Of a stretch of 39,596 nucleotides of DNA, positions 19,442 through 28,798 are shown piece by piece. How positions within the stretch are numbered: position 1 is the first letter of the stretch; each line of letters opens with the position of its first letter. Source of the stretch: Gammaproteobacteria bacterium (lineage in GTDB: Bacteria; Pseudomonadota; Gammaproteobacteria; Pseudomonadales; Azotimanducaceae); contig VGVE01000020.1 of NCBI GenBank assembly GCA_016874135.1, positions 1 to 39,596 of the forward strand, given 5' to 3'. The notes under the pieces are model-generated. The model worked only from the letters and a program-made list of their open reading frames with translations. It ran no database searches and had not been told where the DNA came from. The translations under genes were made by a program, and so were the position numbers.

Positions 19442-20254
19442 GTGAACACGGTGGATTTTCTGACTCCGGAATTGCTCGGCGCGTTCCTCACATTGGCTTC
19501 GCTCGAGATCGTACTCGGCATCGACAACATCATCTTCATCTCCATTCTCACCGGACGCTTGCCCCCTGAGCAGCAGGAGCGCGCGCGGCTGGTGGGGTTG
19601 GGGCTTGCCATGGTGATGCGCATCGGGCTCCTGCTCTCTCTCTCGTGGGTGATGGGGCTGACGGCTGATCTGTTCCAGTTCTTGAGCTACGGAATTTCCG
19701 GGCGCGATCTCATCCTCCTTGGAGGTGGTGCGTTCCTCATCTTCAAAGCCACGCGGGAAATCCACAACTCGCTGGAAGGTGAAGTGGAGGCCGGCGGCGG
19801 AGGCGGTATGCGGGCGACATTCCTTGGTGTTCTTGCCCAGATCGCCATCATCGACATGGTGTTCTCTCTGGATTCCGTGATCACTGCGGTGGGGCTCGTC
19901 GACAATGTGAGTGTGATGGTTGCGGCCATCATCGTCGCCGTGGGCGTGATGATGTTTGCAGCCGGACCCATCAGCCGCTTCGTCGAGCACCACCCCACGA
20001 TCAAGATGCTGGCGATGTCATTTCTGGTGCTCATCGGCTTTACCCTGATCGGTGAAGGTCTCGACGTACACACGCCCAAGGGCTACATCTACTTCGCGAT
20101 GGCGTTCTCCTTCGGCGTCGAGCTGCTGAACATCCGCGTCAAGAAAAAACGTGCAGACCATGTGCATCTGCGAGCATCGCAGTTTGCCGCTGTGGCGGAG
20201 TCAGCCGAGCTGCCGCAGCAACACCAGGCGCAAACCCGGACGGAGACGGGTTGA
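19442..20254 (+). CDS. TerC-family integral membrane protein
   Basis: Member of the TerC/YgdQ family, whose members are linked to metal-ion handling (manganese export is known for some). The 270-residue product has about seven membrane helices and the conserved acidic motifs: LEIVLGIDNIIFISIL in helix 1-2, FLIFKATREIHN in the middle and MVFSLDSVITAVG later; the Asp residues lie within membrane segments as expected for an ion path. It begins with GTG 19442; another in-frame GTG is at 19451 and no strong Shine-Dalgarno decides. The tail after RVKKKRADHVHLRASQ is polar and probably cytosolic. It ends 19 bases before the PP2C locus, so the two may be cotranscribed. Confidence 0.9.
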   Translation: MNTVDFLTPELLGAFLTLASLEIVLGIDNIIFISILTGRLPPEQQERARLVGLGLAMVMRIGLLLSLSWVMGLTADLFQFLSYGISGRDLILLGGGAFLIFKATREIHNSLEGEVEAGGGGGMRATFLGVLAQIAIIDMVFSLDSVITAVGLVDNVSVMVAAIIVAVGVMMFAAGPISRFVEHHPTIKMLAMSFLVLIGFTLIGEGLDVHTPKGYIYFAMAFSFGVELLNIRVKKKRADHVHLRASQFAAVAESAELPQQHQAQTRTETG

Positions 20255-20273
20255 GTCCACGAGGATTGCAGGA

Positions 20274-21008
20274 ATGACCAGGGCTCAGTCAGTAGTTGCA
20301 ACCCGGATGCAGGTTCGCACGCATGTCGGGCTGGAGCGGAGCCGCAACGAGGATGCAATCGTTGCCGAACCCGGCGCTGGGCTCGCGGTTCTGGCTGATG
20401 GCATGGGCGGGCTCCGGGCAGGTGATGTCGCTAGCCGCGAAGCGGTCCAGGTCATCACCGGCGCCTTGCTTCGCCGTTCGGCCCGCCGCCCTGAAGTTAT
20501 CGCCCGCGCCATCAGACAAGCTGATCGGCGCATTGCGGCCCTCTCTCGGGAACTCGGCGGACCCGCGTAGATGGGGACCACCGTAGTCGTTTGGCAGCGT
20601 TGTGCGGCAGGGTGTGCGCTGATCGCCCATGTTGGCGACAGCCGTTGTTATCGGGGGTATGCCAGCCAACTCGATGTGCTGACCCGCGATCACTCTGTCG
20701 TACAGATGCAGGTGGATGCCGGGTTGCTGACGCCGGATGCGGCCTGGCAGGCTCCGCATCGGCATCTCATCACCCAGGCGCTGGGTCTGGGCGAGCCGAT
20801 CAGTGTTGCGGTTGTTGATTCTCCGCTGATTCCCGGAGACCGTTTTCTGCTCTGCTCCGACGGGCTGAACGACATGGTGGCGCCGGATCTGATGGCGAGT
20901 CGGTTCCGAGAGTTCAACGATGACGCGCTGCTGGCGGATGCGCTGCTCGCCGACGCACTCGCCGCCGGCGGCAGGGACAACGTTTCGCTGGTACTCATTC
21001 GCATATAA
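20274..21008 (+). pseudogene. PP2C-type protein phosphatase, interrupted by an in-frame TAG
   Basis: Metal-dependent Ser/Thr phosphatase of the PrpC/Stp type. Part one (20274-20570) encodes HVGLERSRNEDA and VLADGMGGLRAGDVAS, the first two metal-binding motifs, and ends SRELGGPA-TAG. The TAG (20568-20570) is followed at once by ATG 20571 in the same frame: MGTTVVVW, HVGDSRCYRG, LTRDHSVVQ, LCSDGLNDMV and GGRDNVSLVLI, the rest of the domain. Intact relatives run through this point without a break. The second part alone lacks motif 1 and should be inactive, though the stop-ATG arrangement could allow reinitiation and a two-chain protein. A single C-to-T change in CAG would produce the lesion. No partner kinase or T6SS gene is in view. 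Confidence 0.8.
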
Positions 21009-21088
21009 TCCCGCGCGTTTTGACCTGACGGCCGAAAAGGCCACCTGCAACAGGAACGGAAGTTCTGTACACCGCGGAATATGCAGTC

Positions 21089-21412
21089 ATGAACCGAACA
21101 GAGCGAATCGAGTCCCTTCTCGCGCACGACCTGCCACTCCAACATCTCGAAGTCATCAACGAGAGCGACGGGCATCATGTTCCAGCCGGGTCCGAAACCC
21201 ACTTCAAGGTTGTGCTGGTCGCGGATGCGTTCGCTGGCATGTCGCGGATCAACCGGCACCGCCGCGTGAACGCCCTGTTGGCGCCAGAATTCGCTGCCGG
21301 TCTGCATGCCCTCGCCATCCATGCCTACACCGAGGCGGAGTGGCAGGCGCGGCACGGCGCAGTGCCCATGTCGCCACCCTGTGCCGGTGGATCATCCGGG
21401 CAGCACGGCTGA
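21089..21412 (+). CDS. bolA: BolA family protein
   Basis: BolA proteins work with monothiol glutaredoxins in iron-sulfur cluster trafficking and also act as regulators of shape and biofilm traits. The 107-residue product shows the fold signature: INESDGHHVPAGSETHFKVV, then FAGMSRINRHRRVNALL, then LHALAIHAYTEAEW. The His of RINRHRRV is the conserved cluster-ligand position. The C-terminal tail (SPPCAGGSSGQHG) carries an extra Cys. Its TGA (21410-21412) is four bases before the proposed GTG start of trhO, suggesting translational coupling. Intact. Confidence 0.93.
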   Translation: MNRTERIESLLAHDLPLQHLEVINESDGHHVPAGSETHFKVVLVADAFAGMSRINRHRRVNALLAPEFAAGLHALAIHAYTEAEWQARHGAVPMSPPCAGGSSGQHG

Positions 21413-21416
21413 GATC

Positions 21417-22358
21417 GTGGATGTCTGCACGTTCTACCGTTTTGCGCGGATCGAGAACCCCGAAGAAGTCCGCCAGAGGCTGCTGGCTGAAGGTGAGCAA
21501 TGCCAGCTCCGCGGTACCGTGCTGCTCGGCTTGGAAGGCATCAACTCGACGTTGTGTGGCAGGCGCGAATCACTGGAACAGTTTCTCGACACGGTTCGGC
21601 GCATTCCCGGTTTTGGAGATCTGACAGCGAAGTTCTCCCGCGCGGCAGCGGACAATCAGGTTTTTCATCGCCTGAAAGTACGGGTAAAGGAGGAAATCGT
21701 CACGCTGGGTGTGCTCGGCGTTGATCCCTCGAAGCGCACCGGAACGCACGTCAGCGCCGAACGGTGGAATGACCTGCTCGACGATCCTGATGTCGTGGTG
21801 ATCGACACCCGCAACCGGTACGAGTGTGAGATCGGCACGTTTCCCGGTGCTTTGCAGCCGGATACGGGGTCATTCCGCGAATTCCCGGACTGGGTGAAAA
21901 CCCATCTGGATCCGGACAAACACCTGCGGATCGCCATGTTTTGCACCGGTGGCATCCGCTGCGAAAAGGCGTCTGCCTTCATGCTCGAAAGTGGATTTGC
22001 AGAAGTCTTCCATCTCGATGGAGGCATCCTGCGTTACCTGGAAACGGTCGCGCCAGATGATAACCGTTGGGCAGGCGAGTGTTTCGTCTTCGATCAGCGG
22101 GTGTCAGTCGATCCATCCCTCGGAGAGGGGGAGTTCAGCCAGTGTTTCGCCTGCCGTCGGCCGGTATCCGCGGCAGAGCGTGAACACCCTGATTACAGGG
22201 AAGGGGTCAGCTGCCCGAACTGTGCCGGCACATTTACTGAGACACAGCTGGCAGCGTTTACCGAACGCCGCCGTCAGGTGGTACTTGCCGAACAGCGGGG
22301 TGAACGACACATCGGGCAGAAACAGCTGCCGGGGAAAAAAACCGCAACGCCCAACTAG
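21417..22358 (+). CDS. trhO: tRNA uridine(34) hydroxylase TrhO (rhodanese-like)
   Basis: Forms 5-hydroxyuridine at the wobble position of certain tRNAs using O2; formerly YceA/UPF0176. From GTG 21417 the product is 313 residues: an N-terminal acylphosphatase-like domain (TFYRFARI, LLGLEGINSTLCG), a rhodanese domain with VVVIDTRNRYECEIGTF and catalytic Cys176 in MFCTGGIRCEKA, then a C-terminal zinc-ribbon-like part with paired Cys (CFACRRPVS, SCPNCAGTF). The start is uncertain: the frame is open back to 21306, but family similarity begins at DVCTFYRF, so a GTG start coupled to the end of bolA is preferred. Convergent with tesA, 15 bases apart. Confidence 0.93.
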   Translation: MDVCTFYRFARIENPEEVRQRLLAEGEQCQLRGTVLLGLEGINSTLCGRRESLEQFLDTVRRIPGFGDLTAKFSRAAADNQVFHRLKVRVKEEIVTLGVLGVDPSKRTGTHVSAERWNDLLDDPDVVVIDTRNRYECEIGTFPGALQPDTGSFREFPDWVKTHLDPDKHLRIAMFCTGGIRCEKASAFMLESGFAEVFHLDGGILRYLETVAPDDNRWAGECFVFDQRVSVDPSLGEGEFSQCFACRRPVSAAEREHPDYREGVSCPNCAGTFTETQLAAFTERRRQVVLAEQRGERHIGQKQLPGKKTATPN

Positions 22359-22373
22359 CGACCCGCTCCTGTT

Positions 22374-23009
22374 TCAGTCGCCTCGGGCGAGTAACGGCGC
22401 AAGCACCGGCCACACGGCATCGAGCATCGCCGGTTGTGCCTCACGGGTGGGGTGGATGCCATCACTCTGCATCCAGCCTTTTTTCAGCGCGACGTCCTGC
22501 AACAGAAACCGCACCAGAGCGATGTCATTGGTTTTCGCCAGAGCTGAATAAGCACCGCTGAATGCGGCTGTATAACGCGCGCCATAGTTCGGCGGGATCT
22601 GCATGCCGACGAGTAACGGTTTCGCCTTGGCGGCCAGTGTGAGATCGATCATCTGCTGCAGGTTTGCCTGCATGCGTTTGATCGGATAGCCGCGCAGACC
22701 GTCATTGCCACCGAGTTCGAGGATCACCACATGTGGTGCATGTTCTGCGAGCGCCCGCGGCAACCGCGCCAGACCACCACCGGTGGTCTCGCCGCTGATG
22801 CTGGCATTGATCACCCGACCCTGGGGATGCGCGCTACGCAGGCGCGTCTCGAGGAGCGCGACCCAGCCGTCTTCCCGGTTGATGCCATAGGCCGCACTGA
22901 TGCTGTCCCCGAGGATCAGCACGACAGGGTGCGGCTCAGCAGCGCTTGATACTGTGGGCGTGAATACGACAGAGCAAAGTATCGCAATACACCAGGTGAA
23001 GTGCCCCAC
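22374..23009 (-). CDS. tesA: Periplasmic GDSL esterase/lysophospholipase TesA
   Basis: SGNH hydrolase acting on acyl-CoA, lysophospholipids and arylesters in the periplasm. Motifs: block I LILGDSISAAYGI, block II Gly in SISGETTGGG, block III LELGGNDGLRG and block V DGIHP with the catalytic Asp and His. GTG at plus 23009 is preferred: CGAGG (plus 23016-23020) precedes it with normal spacing, it gives a 25-residue signal peptide (GHFTWCIAILCSVVF, then TPTVSSA) and a 211-residue precursor, near the 208 of E. coli TesA. The frame is open to 23111, but the extra 34 residues would precede the signal. Divergent from ybbA-ybbP, the same arrangement as in E. coli. Confidence 0.92.
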   Translation of the reverse strand: MGHFTWCIAILCSVVFTPTVSSAAEPHPVVLILGDSISAAYGINREDGWVALLETRLRSAHPQGRVINASISGETTGGGLARLPRALAEHAPHVVILELGGNDGLRGYPIKRMQANLQQMIDLTLAAKAKPLLVGMQIPPNYGARYTAAFSGAYSALAKTNDIALVRFLLQDVALKKGWMQSDGIHPTREAQPAMLDAVWPVLAPLLARGD

Positions 23010-23337
23010 GGTGCGCCTCGTCAATAAATATAAGGCGGGACCGGTCAAGCCGCGCCGCTGGCATGGGATCACGTCGGTGTCTCTCAGAGAATACTGGTTC
23101 TTCATGGCCACAGTTTCTCACGAAGGGAATCGGCGACACAGCCTGCGCTCCGTGGGCCTGCAAACGACAATGGCTATGGCAGGGTGAACCTTCCAGTTCA
23201 TCAGGGTGAAACGGATGGTTCGCCGGATATAAACCGCTGCCTGTTCCCGCTGCGCTGCACCGGGTGGGAAAAGGGTGGCGCACCTGCGCTCCACACAGTA
23301 AGGTCGTTTCGATACGAATCTGGTGTTTCTCGCCTCC
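23010..23337. other. tesA/ybbA divergent intergenic region
   Basis: About 330 bases without a supported gene if tesA starts at 23009. An A/T-rich patch (AATAAATATA, 23023-23032) stands out against GC-rich surroundings close to the tesA start and is a plausible part of its promoter. No other structure recognised. Confidence 0.4.
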
Positions 23338-24024
23338 ATGAATCCAGCAGCAGGCGCGCGGATCGTTGTCCGCGCTCAGTCCGTTAACAAAACCGTTCCC
23401 ACCGCCGAAGGCAGCCTGACCATCCTTGATGGCGTAAATCTGGCGATTACCGCAGGTGAAACCGTGGCCGTCGTTGGTGCGTCCGGCTCTGGCAAGACCA
23501 CCCTGCTTGGCATTCTTGCAGGGCTTGACCTGCCGAGTGACGGACGGGTGTGGCTTGAAGATGCGGAGCTCACGGCACTTGATGAAGAACAACGCGCCCT
23601 GGTGCGCGGGCGCTTCGTCGGCTTTGTGTTCCAGTCGTTTCAGCTGCTCGACAGCCTCACAGCCATCGAAAACGTGATGCTTCCCGCCGAGCTGCGGGGC
23701 GATGCATCCGCGGCCGCGGATGCGCGCGCCTTGCTGGAGCAGGTGGGGCTCGGCGCACGCACGCACCACTATCCACGGCAACTGTCGGGTGGCGAACAAC
23801 AACGCGTGGCCATTGCCCGCGCGTTTGCATCCCGCCCCTCGGTGCTGTTTGCCGATGAGCCCACCGGCAACCTCGATACGACAACCGGTGAACGCATCAT
23901 CGACCTGCTGTTCGAACTCAATCGCAGCTTCGCCACCACACTCATACTGGTCACCCATGATGAGCGACTGGCAACTCGCTGTGACCGGCGCATCACCATC
24001 AGCGTTGGGCGGATCGTGCCATGA
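23338..24024 (+). CDS. ybbA: ABC transporter ATP-binding protein YbbA
   Basis: ATPase of a MacB/LolD-type exporter that works with the YbbP permease. From ATG 23338 the product is 228 residues with Walker A VGASGSGKTT, Q-loop FVFQSFQLLD, signature LSGGEQQRVAIARA, Walker B VLFADEPTGNLD and switch His in LVTHDERLA. A GTG at 23323 in the same frame is an alternative start. Its TGA overlaps the ybbP start in an ATGA, so the two are translationally coupled. The tesA-ybbA-ybbP set is conserved in gammaproteobacteria; in E. coli the substrate of YbbAP is still debated, so no substrate is claimed. Confidence 0.95.
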   Translation: MNPAAGARIVVRAQSVNKTVPTAEGSLTILDGVNLAITAGETVAVVGASGSGKTTLLGILAGLDLPSDGRVWLEDAELTALDEEQRALVRGRFVGFVFQSFQLLDSLTAIENVMLPAELRGDASAAADARALLEQVGLGARTHHYPRQLSGGEQQRVAIARAFASRPSVLFADEPTGNLDTTTGERIIDLLFELNRSFATTLILVTHDERLATRCDRRITISVGRIVP

Positions 24025-26510
24025 AACCTCGCCTGGTCTGGAGAATGGCGCTACGCGACTGGCGGGCGGGTGAACTCCTGCTGCTGGTGATTGCACTGGT
24101 GATTGCAGTGGGAACCGTGACTGCGATCAGTCTCTTTGTTGACCGGCTGCACCAGGCGCTGCTGTCGGAATCGGCGCACATGCTGGCGGCGGACCGTTAT
24201 ATCACCAGCAGTGATCCGCTCCCGCCTGCATTCACCGAGCAGGCCCGCAACCGGGGCATCACTACCAGCGACGTCATGGTGTTTCCGTCGATGGTATTCG
24301 CCGGCGAGGACCGTAACCAGCTCGTCAGCGTGAAAGCGGTGACCACGGGTTATCCCTTGCGCGGCAAGCTGATTGTTGGCAGTTCTCCCTTCCAGCGCGG
24401 AGCACCGACAACGGAACTGCCGGTGCAGGGTGAGGTGTGGCTGGATTCGCGGCTGTTTCCCGCTCTCGGCATCCAGATCGGCGACACCGTTGAGGTCGGT
24501 ATGAAGGCGCTTGCGGTGACCCGGGTGCTGGTGGCTGAACCCGATCGGGGTGGCAGTTTCTTCGATATGGGGCCGCGCCTCCTCATGCACCTCGACGATG
24601 TTCCCGCAACCGAGGTGGTGCAGCCCGGCAGCCGCCTCAACTATCGCTTGCTCATGGCCGGCCCGGATGCGGCTCTGGATGCGCTGAAGGATGAACTCGA
24701 ACTGGCAGCAGGGCACCGTTGGGTTGGCATACGCGATGCGAGCCCGAGGATCGGCAATGCGCTCGACCGCGCCGAGAGTTTCCTGCTGCTGGGTGGGCTG
24801 CTGGGCGTTTTGCTGGCCGGAGTGGCCGTCGCCTTGTCGGCGCACCGCTACGCACGGCGTCACTACGATCACGTCGGCGTGCTGAAAACGCTGGGAGCAA
24901 CGCCGGCTGCCATTGCCCGTGGCTATCTCGGCCTTCTGCTTCTCGTTGGCGCGTTTGCGATTGCCATCGGCCTCATCGCCGGCGGATTGCTGCACTTCGG
25001 TATCGTCTCGGCTCTCGGCGCACTCATCACCGTCGAGCTGCCAGCACCCGGCATTCGCCCGCTGTTCGTTGGTGCGCTCACCGGCCTTGTCTGCGCGCTA
25101 GCGTTTGCACTGCCGCCGCTCATTCATCTGCGCAACATCTCGCCGATGCGTGTGATCCGCAGGGACCTCGGCGGCACCGAAATCAGTCAGTGGATCACTT
25201 ATGGCGCGGCCATCGCCGGCAGTCTCGGGCTTCTCATCTGGTACACACAAAGTGTGATGCTCACGCTCTGGACGCTGCTTGGGAGTGTCGGTGTGCTGCT
25301 CGTCTTTGGCGCGCTGGCGCTGGGGCTTCTGCGTGGCAGTCGCTTGCTCGGCATGCAGGCCGCCAGCCTGTGGCGGCTTGCGCTCTCCGGGCTGCAGCGC
25401 CGTCGGCGCGAGAACATCGCGCAGATCCTGATCTTTGGTCTCGCCATCATGTTGCTGGCGGTTCTGACGCTGTTGCGTACGGCGCTGCTCGATGACTGGC
25501 GGGCACAGATTCCTCCGGATACGCCCAACCACTTCGTCATGAACATCCTGCCGGAAGAAGCGGCGACCATCGACAGCATGATCGATACCGTGAGCACGCG
25601 GCGTGGCGGAACATATCCGATCGTGCGTGGCCGGGTTACAGCACACAACGATCGGTTGGCCACAGAGGTCGATGAGGCGCGCAAAGGCTCAACGGACGAG
25701 CAGGGCACACGACTCGGCAGTGAGCGCAATCTCACCTGGTCGGATTCGATGCCGGAAGACAACGAAATGATCGAAGGCGACTGGTGGCCTGCGGACGAAA
25801 AAGCCAACCTGGTGAGCCTCGAAGTCGACTACGCACGCGAGTTCGGTATCAGTGTTGGTGACACGCTGCGATTTGATATTGCCGGCAGCGAAGTCACTGC
25901 GCAGGTTGCATCGCTGCGCAAGCTCGATTGGGAGAGCATGAAGCCGAACTTTTTCCTGATCTTCTCTCCGCCAGTGCTCAGCGAGTATCCGGCCACGTAC
26001 ATGACCTCCTTCCATCTCGACGGGGACAACAAGATATTCCTCAATGCCCTGCTGTCGAAATACCCGACCGTTACAGTTCTCGAAATCGATGCGGTGATCG
26101 AGCAGGTGCAGCGCATCGTTGACCGGGTCACGCAGGCGGTCGAGCTGATTCTCGCGCTGGTATTGGCGTCAGGATGTCTTGTTTTGCTAGCGAGCATCCA
26201 GGCCAGCCGGGACTCCCGACAGGCGGAACACGCCCTGCTGCGCGCCATCGGTGGTACCCAACGGCTGATTCGAGGGGCGCTGACGATCGAGTTCGCAGTG
26301 CTCGGCGGGATGGCCGGGTTTGTGGCGGCCGCCGGGGCTGAAACCACGGTTGCGATCCTGCATTACCAGGTGTTCGATCTGCCGGTGACGTTGCATCCCC
26401 TCCTGTGGCTCGCAGCGCCTTTAACAGGGGCGCTGATCATCGGCAGTGTTGGTCTCGCCGGTACATCAAAACTGGTGTCCACACCGCCCATGCAGGTTCT
26501 TCGCGGCTGA
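24021..26510 (+). CDS. ybbP: ABC transporter permease YbbP, FtsX-like
   Basis: Large integral-membrane partner of YbbA. The 829-residue product has an N-terminal helix (LLLLVIALVIAVGTVTAISL), a periplasmic domain, a first FtsX-type helix set with GVLKTLGATPAAIARGYLG (about residues 285-305), central helices with LALSGLQRRRRENIAQILIF, a second large periplasmic domain, and a final FtsX set with EHALLRAIGGTQRLIRGAL. The paired LKTLGAT and LRAIGGT elements are the coupling-helix segments that contact the ATPase. The end at 26510 is not followed by a clear terminator; about 180 bases without recognised features separate it from the next locus. Intact. Confidence 0.95.
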   Translation: MKPRLVWRMALRDWRAGELLLLVIALVIAVGTVTAISLFVDRLHQALLSESAHMLAADRYITSSDPLPPAFTEQARNRGITTSDVMVFPSMVFAGEDRNQLVSVKAVTTGYPLRGKLIVGSSPFQRGAPTTELPVQGEVWLDSRLFPALGIQIGDTVEVGMKALAVTRVLVAEPDRGGSFFDMGPRLLMHLDDVPATEVVQPGSRLNYRLLMAGPDAALDALKDELELAAGHRWVGIRDASPRIGNALDRAESFLLLGGLLGVLLAGVAVALSAHRYARRHYDHVGVLKTLGATPAAIARGYLGLLLLVGAFAIAIGLIAGGLLHFGIVSALGALITVELPAPGIRPLFVGALTGLVCALAFALPPLIHLRNISPMRVIRRDLGGTEISQWITYGAAIAGSLGLLIWYTQSVMLTLWTLLGSVGVLLVFGALALGLLRGSRLLGMQAASLWRLALSGLQRRRRENIAQILIFGLAIMLLAVLTLLRTALLDDWRAQIPPDTPNHFVMNILPEEAATIDSMIDTVSTRRGGTYPIVRGRVTAHNDRLATEVDEARKGSTDEQGTRLGSERNLTWSDSMPEDNEMIEGDWWPADEKANLVSLEVDYAREFGISVGDTLRFDIAGSEVTAQVASLRKLDWESMKPNFFLIFSPPVLSEYPATYMTSFHLDGDNKIFLNALLSKYPTVTVLEIDAVIEQVQRIVDRVTQAVELILALVLASGCLVLLASIQASRDSRQAEHALLRAIGGTQRLIRGALTIEFAVLGGMAGFVAAAGAETTVAILHYQVFDLPVTLHPLLWLAAPLTGALIIGSVGLAGTSKLVSTPPMQVLRG

Positions 26511-26690
26511 CGCAGGCGGCTGCGAATAGCTGAAGATATCGCCGGGATTTCGACGCGTAACGGTTATCCGCCGTCAGAAAAGTGGCACCACCTGAGCGTC
26601 GATTTCGCCTGTGAATTTGCTGAGAGAACTGCCGCGCGAAACGAACCGTCACCGTTTGCGCCAACTGTTTGCCTGCTCTAGCGAGCGTAC

Positions 26691-28696
26691 ATGATCACGC
26701 ATCCGCTTTCAGCTCAAAGTTTCACATCAGCCTGGTGGTGGAAAACACAGATGCGCGTCGTCGACCGGCCGATGTGGTGGTCCATATTCGCGGGTGTTCT
26801 GTGGGATTTCGCGCTCTTTCTGCAGCTCATGGTCAACGGTGGCGAGTTGCAGATCGCCCAGTATGGTGAAACAGTTCTGAGTGAGTCGCAACGCGAGCGG
26901 ATGGATGAGACGAAACACCTCCTTCACCAGCTGCAGCTCCTGGTTGCGCTCTTCTCGTGGACAGGTGCTGGCATCACGGTCGTGCAAAGCGTTCGCCTGT
27001 TGTGGCGCCGCTGGCAGTCAGCGGGTGCCGCCGGATCGCTCTCGACCTAAGTTTTCGTTGATTCGCCGTGCGCGATGGCAGTCACCGATGCGCAAGACGT
27101 CTTGCGCGACGTGAATCCGGCGTACGAGAAGCTGACGGGTTACCGTAAACACGAAGTGATCGGCATGCCGATTATGTTCAATCACTCCGGGGCGGAGGAT
27201 GAAGATACGGTGCGCCGGATGCGGGATCGGTTGGCTGCCAATGGTGTCTGGGAAGGGCAGTTCTGGCTGCGCAACCGGGCTGGTGAAGCTTTTTCCGAAA
27301 AGGTCCTGCGCCGGATTTTCGTTGATCCCGGCAGCGGCGAGCGCGGTATCCTCACGGTATCGCTCGACTTGGGCGGTTCAGAAGAAGAAAAGCGGCTGAT
27401 GCTGTGGCAGGCACACCATGACACGCTTACCAAACTGCCAAACCGCAATCTCTTTCAGGAACGCTTCACGCGAGTGGTGATGAACCTGAAGTCCGATGGA
27501 CACGGCGTAGTGCTGGCCATCGACCTTGACAATTTCAAGATCATCAATGACTCGCAAGGTGCCGCCAAGGGAGATCAGCTGCTCACCCAGGTGGCGTTTC
27601 GTATCGCCACGGCGGCAGCGAAGAACGATACGGTGGCGCGTCTGGCCGGTGATCACTTCGCCGTTCTGATTTAGTCGCTGGATGACTACGCGACGGCCGA
27701 ACGACTGGCATGCAACATCCTCGAACAGATCCGATTGCCGTACCAGCTCGACGACCAGGAAGTGTCTTTGACAGCGAGCATCGGCATCTGCAGCTTTCCC
27801 ACGGATGGCACGGATTGTGGTGAACTGATGCAACGGGCCGATGCGGCCACGGCGAAGGTGAAAGCGCGCGGTGGCAATGGCGTGCAGTTCTTTGAAAGCG
27901 CCATGAACCGCGAGGAGCAACGTCGCCTCGAGATCGAGACTGAGCCGCGCAAAGCAATCTATGACGATCAGCTTCTGCTGCATTCCAGCCCCTGATCGAC
28001 CTGCGTGACAGCAGTGTGGTTGGCGCTGAAGCGCTGGTGCGCTGGCAACATCCGGAGCAGGGTCTCATTTCACCCGGCGTGTTCATCCCGATAGCCGAAG
28101 AATCGGGTCTCATCGTTGAACTTGGTGCCTGGGTGCTGCGCCGGGTCGGCCGCTACCTGCGCGAGTGCACGGAGACGGCCAGCGAGAACATGCGCGTTTC
28201 CGTCAACGTCAGTGCACAACAGCTGCGCGATGACGCCACGCGGCGGAACTTCATCCATTTGCTGCGCCGCGAAACGGCGAGCCGCCTGACGCTCGAGATC
28301 ACGGAGAGCGCGCTGGTTGCTGATCGGGAAGGTGTCTACCAGTTTCTCGGTACGGCGCATGAGATGGGCTACCGTACCGCACTCGACGATTTCGGTACCG
28401 GTTTCTCGTCACTGAGCTATCTGCGGGACTTCCGCTTCGATGTGCTCAAGGTCTACAAGTCATTCATCGACAATCTACAGGACAGCCGGCACGTGGGGTT
28501 GGTGGCATCGATCGTCTCCATGGGACGTATTCTTGGTATGCTGATCGTGGCGGAAGGTGTCGAAGAAGAGGCACAGGTGCGTAAGCTCCGTCAGGTGGAC
28601 TGCGACTACGCACAGGGTTATTTCTACGCACGTCCGATGCCTTGGGATGATTTTGTCCGGTTCGTGCAACCGGGCCATCTGCGCGCGGTTTCCTGA
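26691..28696 (+). pseudogene. Membrane/PAS/GGDEF/EAL cyclic-di-GMP gene, degenerate
   Basis: Ancestrally a cyclic-di-GMP turnover protein. One frame runs from ATG 26691: a membrane part (WSIFAGVLWDFALFLQLMV; LVALFSWTGAGITVVQ), TAA at 27048-27050, then VFVDSPCAMAVTDAQ, whose first residues precede any start codon yet match PAS-domain sequence, so the gene was continuous. PAS (VNPAYEKLTGYRKHEVIGMP) leads into a GGDEF domain (DTLTKLPNRNLFQERF) whose signature is decayed to LAGDHF and is followed by TAG at 27672-27674. Similarity continues in frame to 27983, where one base is missing in the HYQP box; the EAL domain then reads in the next frame: EALVRWQHPEQG, LEITESALV, LDDFGTGFSSLSYL, EGVEEEAQ. 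The EAL domain itself looks intact. Two stops, a frameshift and a lost active-site motif make a real pseudogene likely. Confidence 0.85.
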
Positions 28697-28798
28697 CGCG
28701 ACTGTCTGGCGCGATATTCTGGATAGTTGCTGCCGGCCCGGATTGCAGGACCTGCAACAAAGGGCTAAAAAGACGCCCCCTGCAACAGCGATCCCGCC

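Noticed and set aside
22936..24096. 386-codon minus-strand frame over tesA start and ybbA
   Set aside because: It covers ybbA antisense and part of the tesA promoter region; composition is atypical and no domain is seen.
10481..28696. Stop-codon reassignment explaining the in-frame stops
   Set aside because: TGA, TAG and TAA all occur as lesions, and the same codons end normal genes here (TAG ends ggt, the FKBP gene, trhO and the DoxX gene; TGA ends many). Frameshifts are also present, which recoding would not explain.
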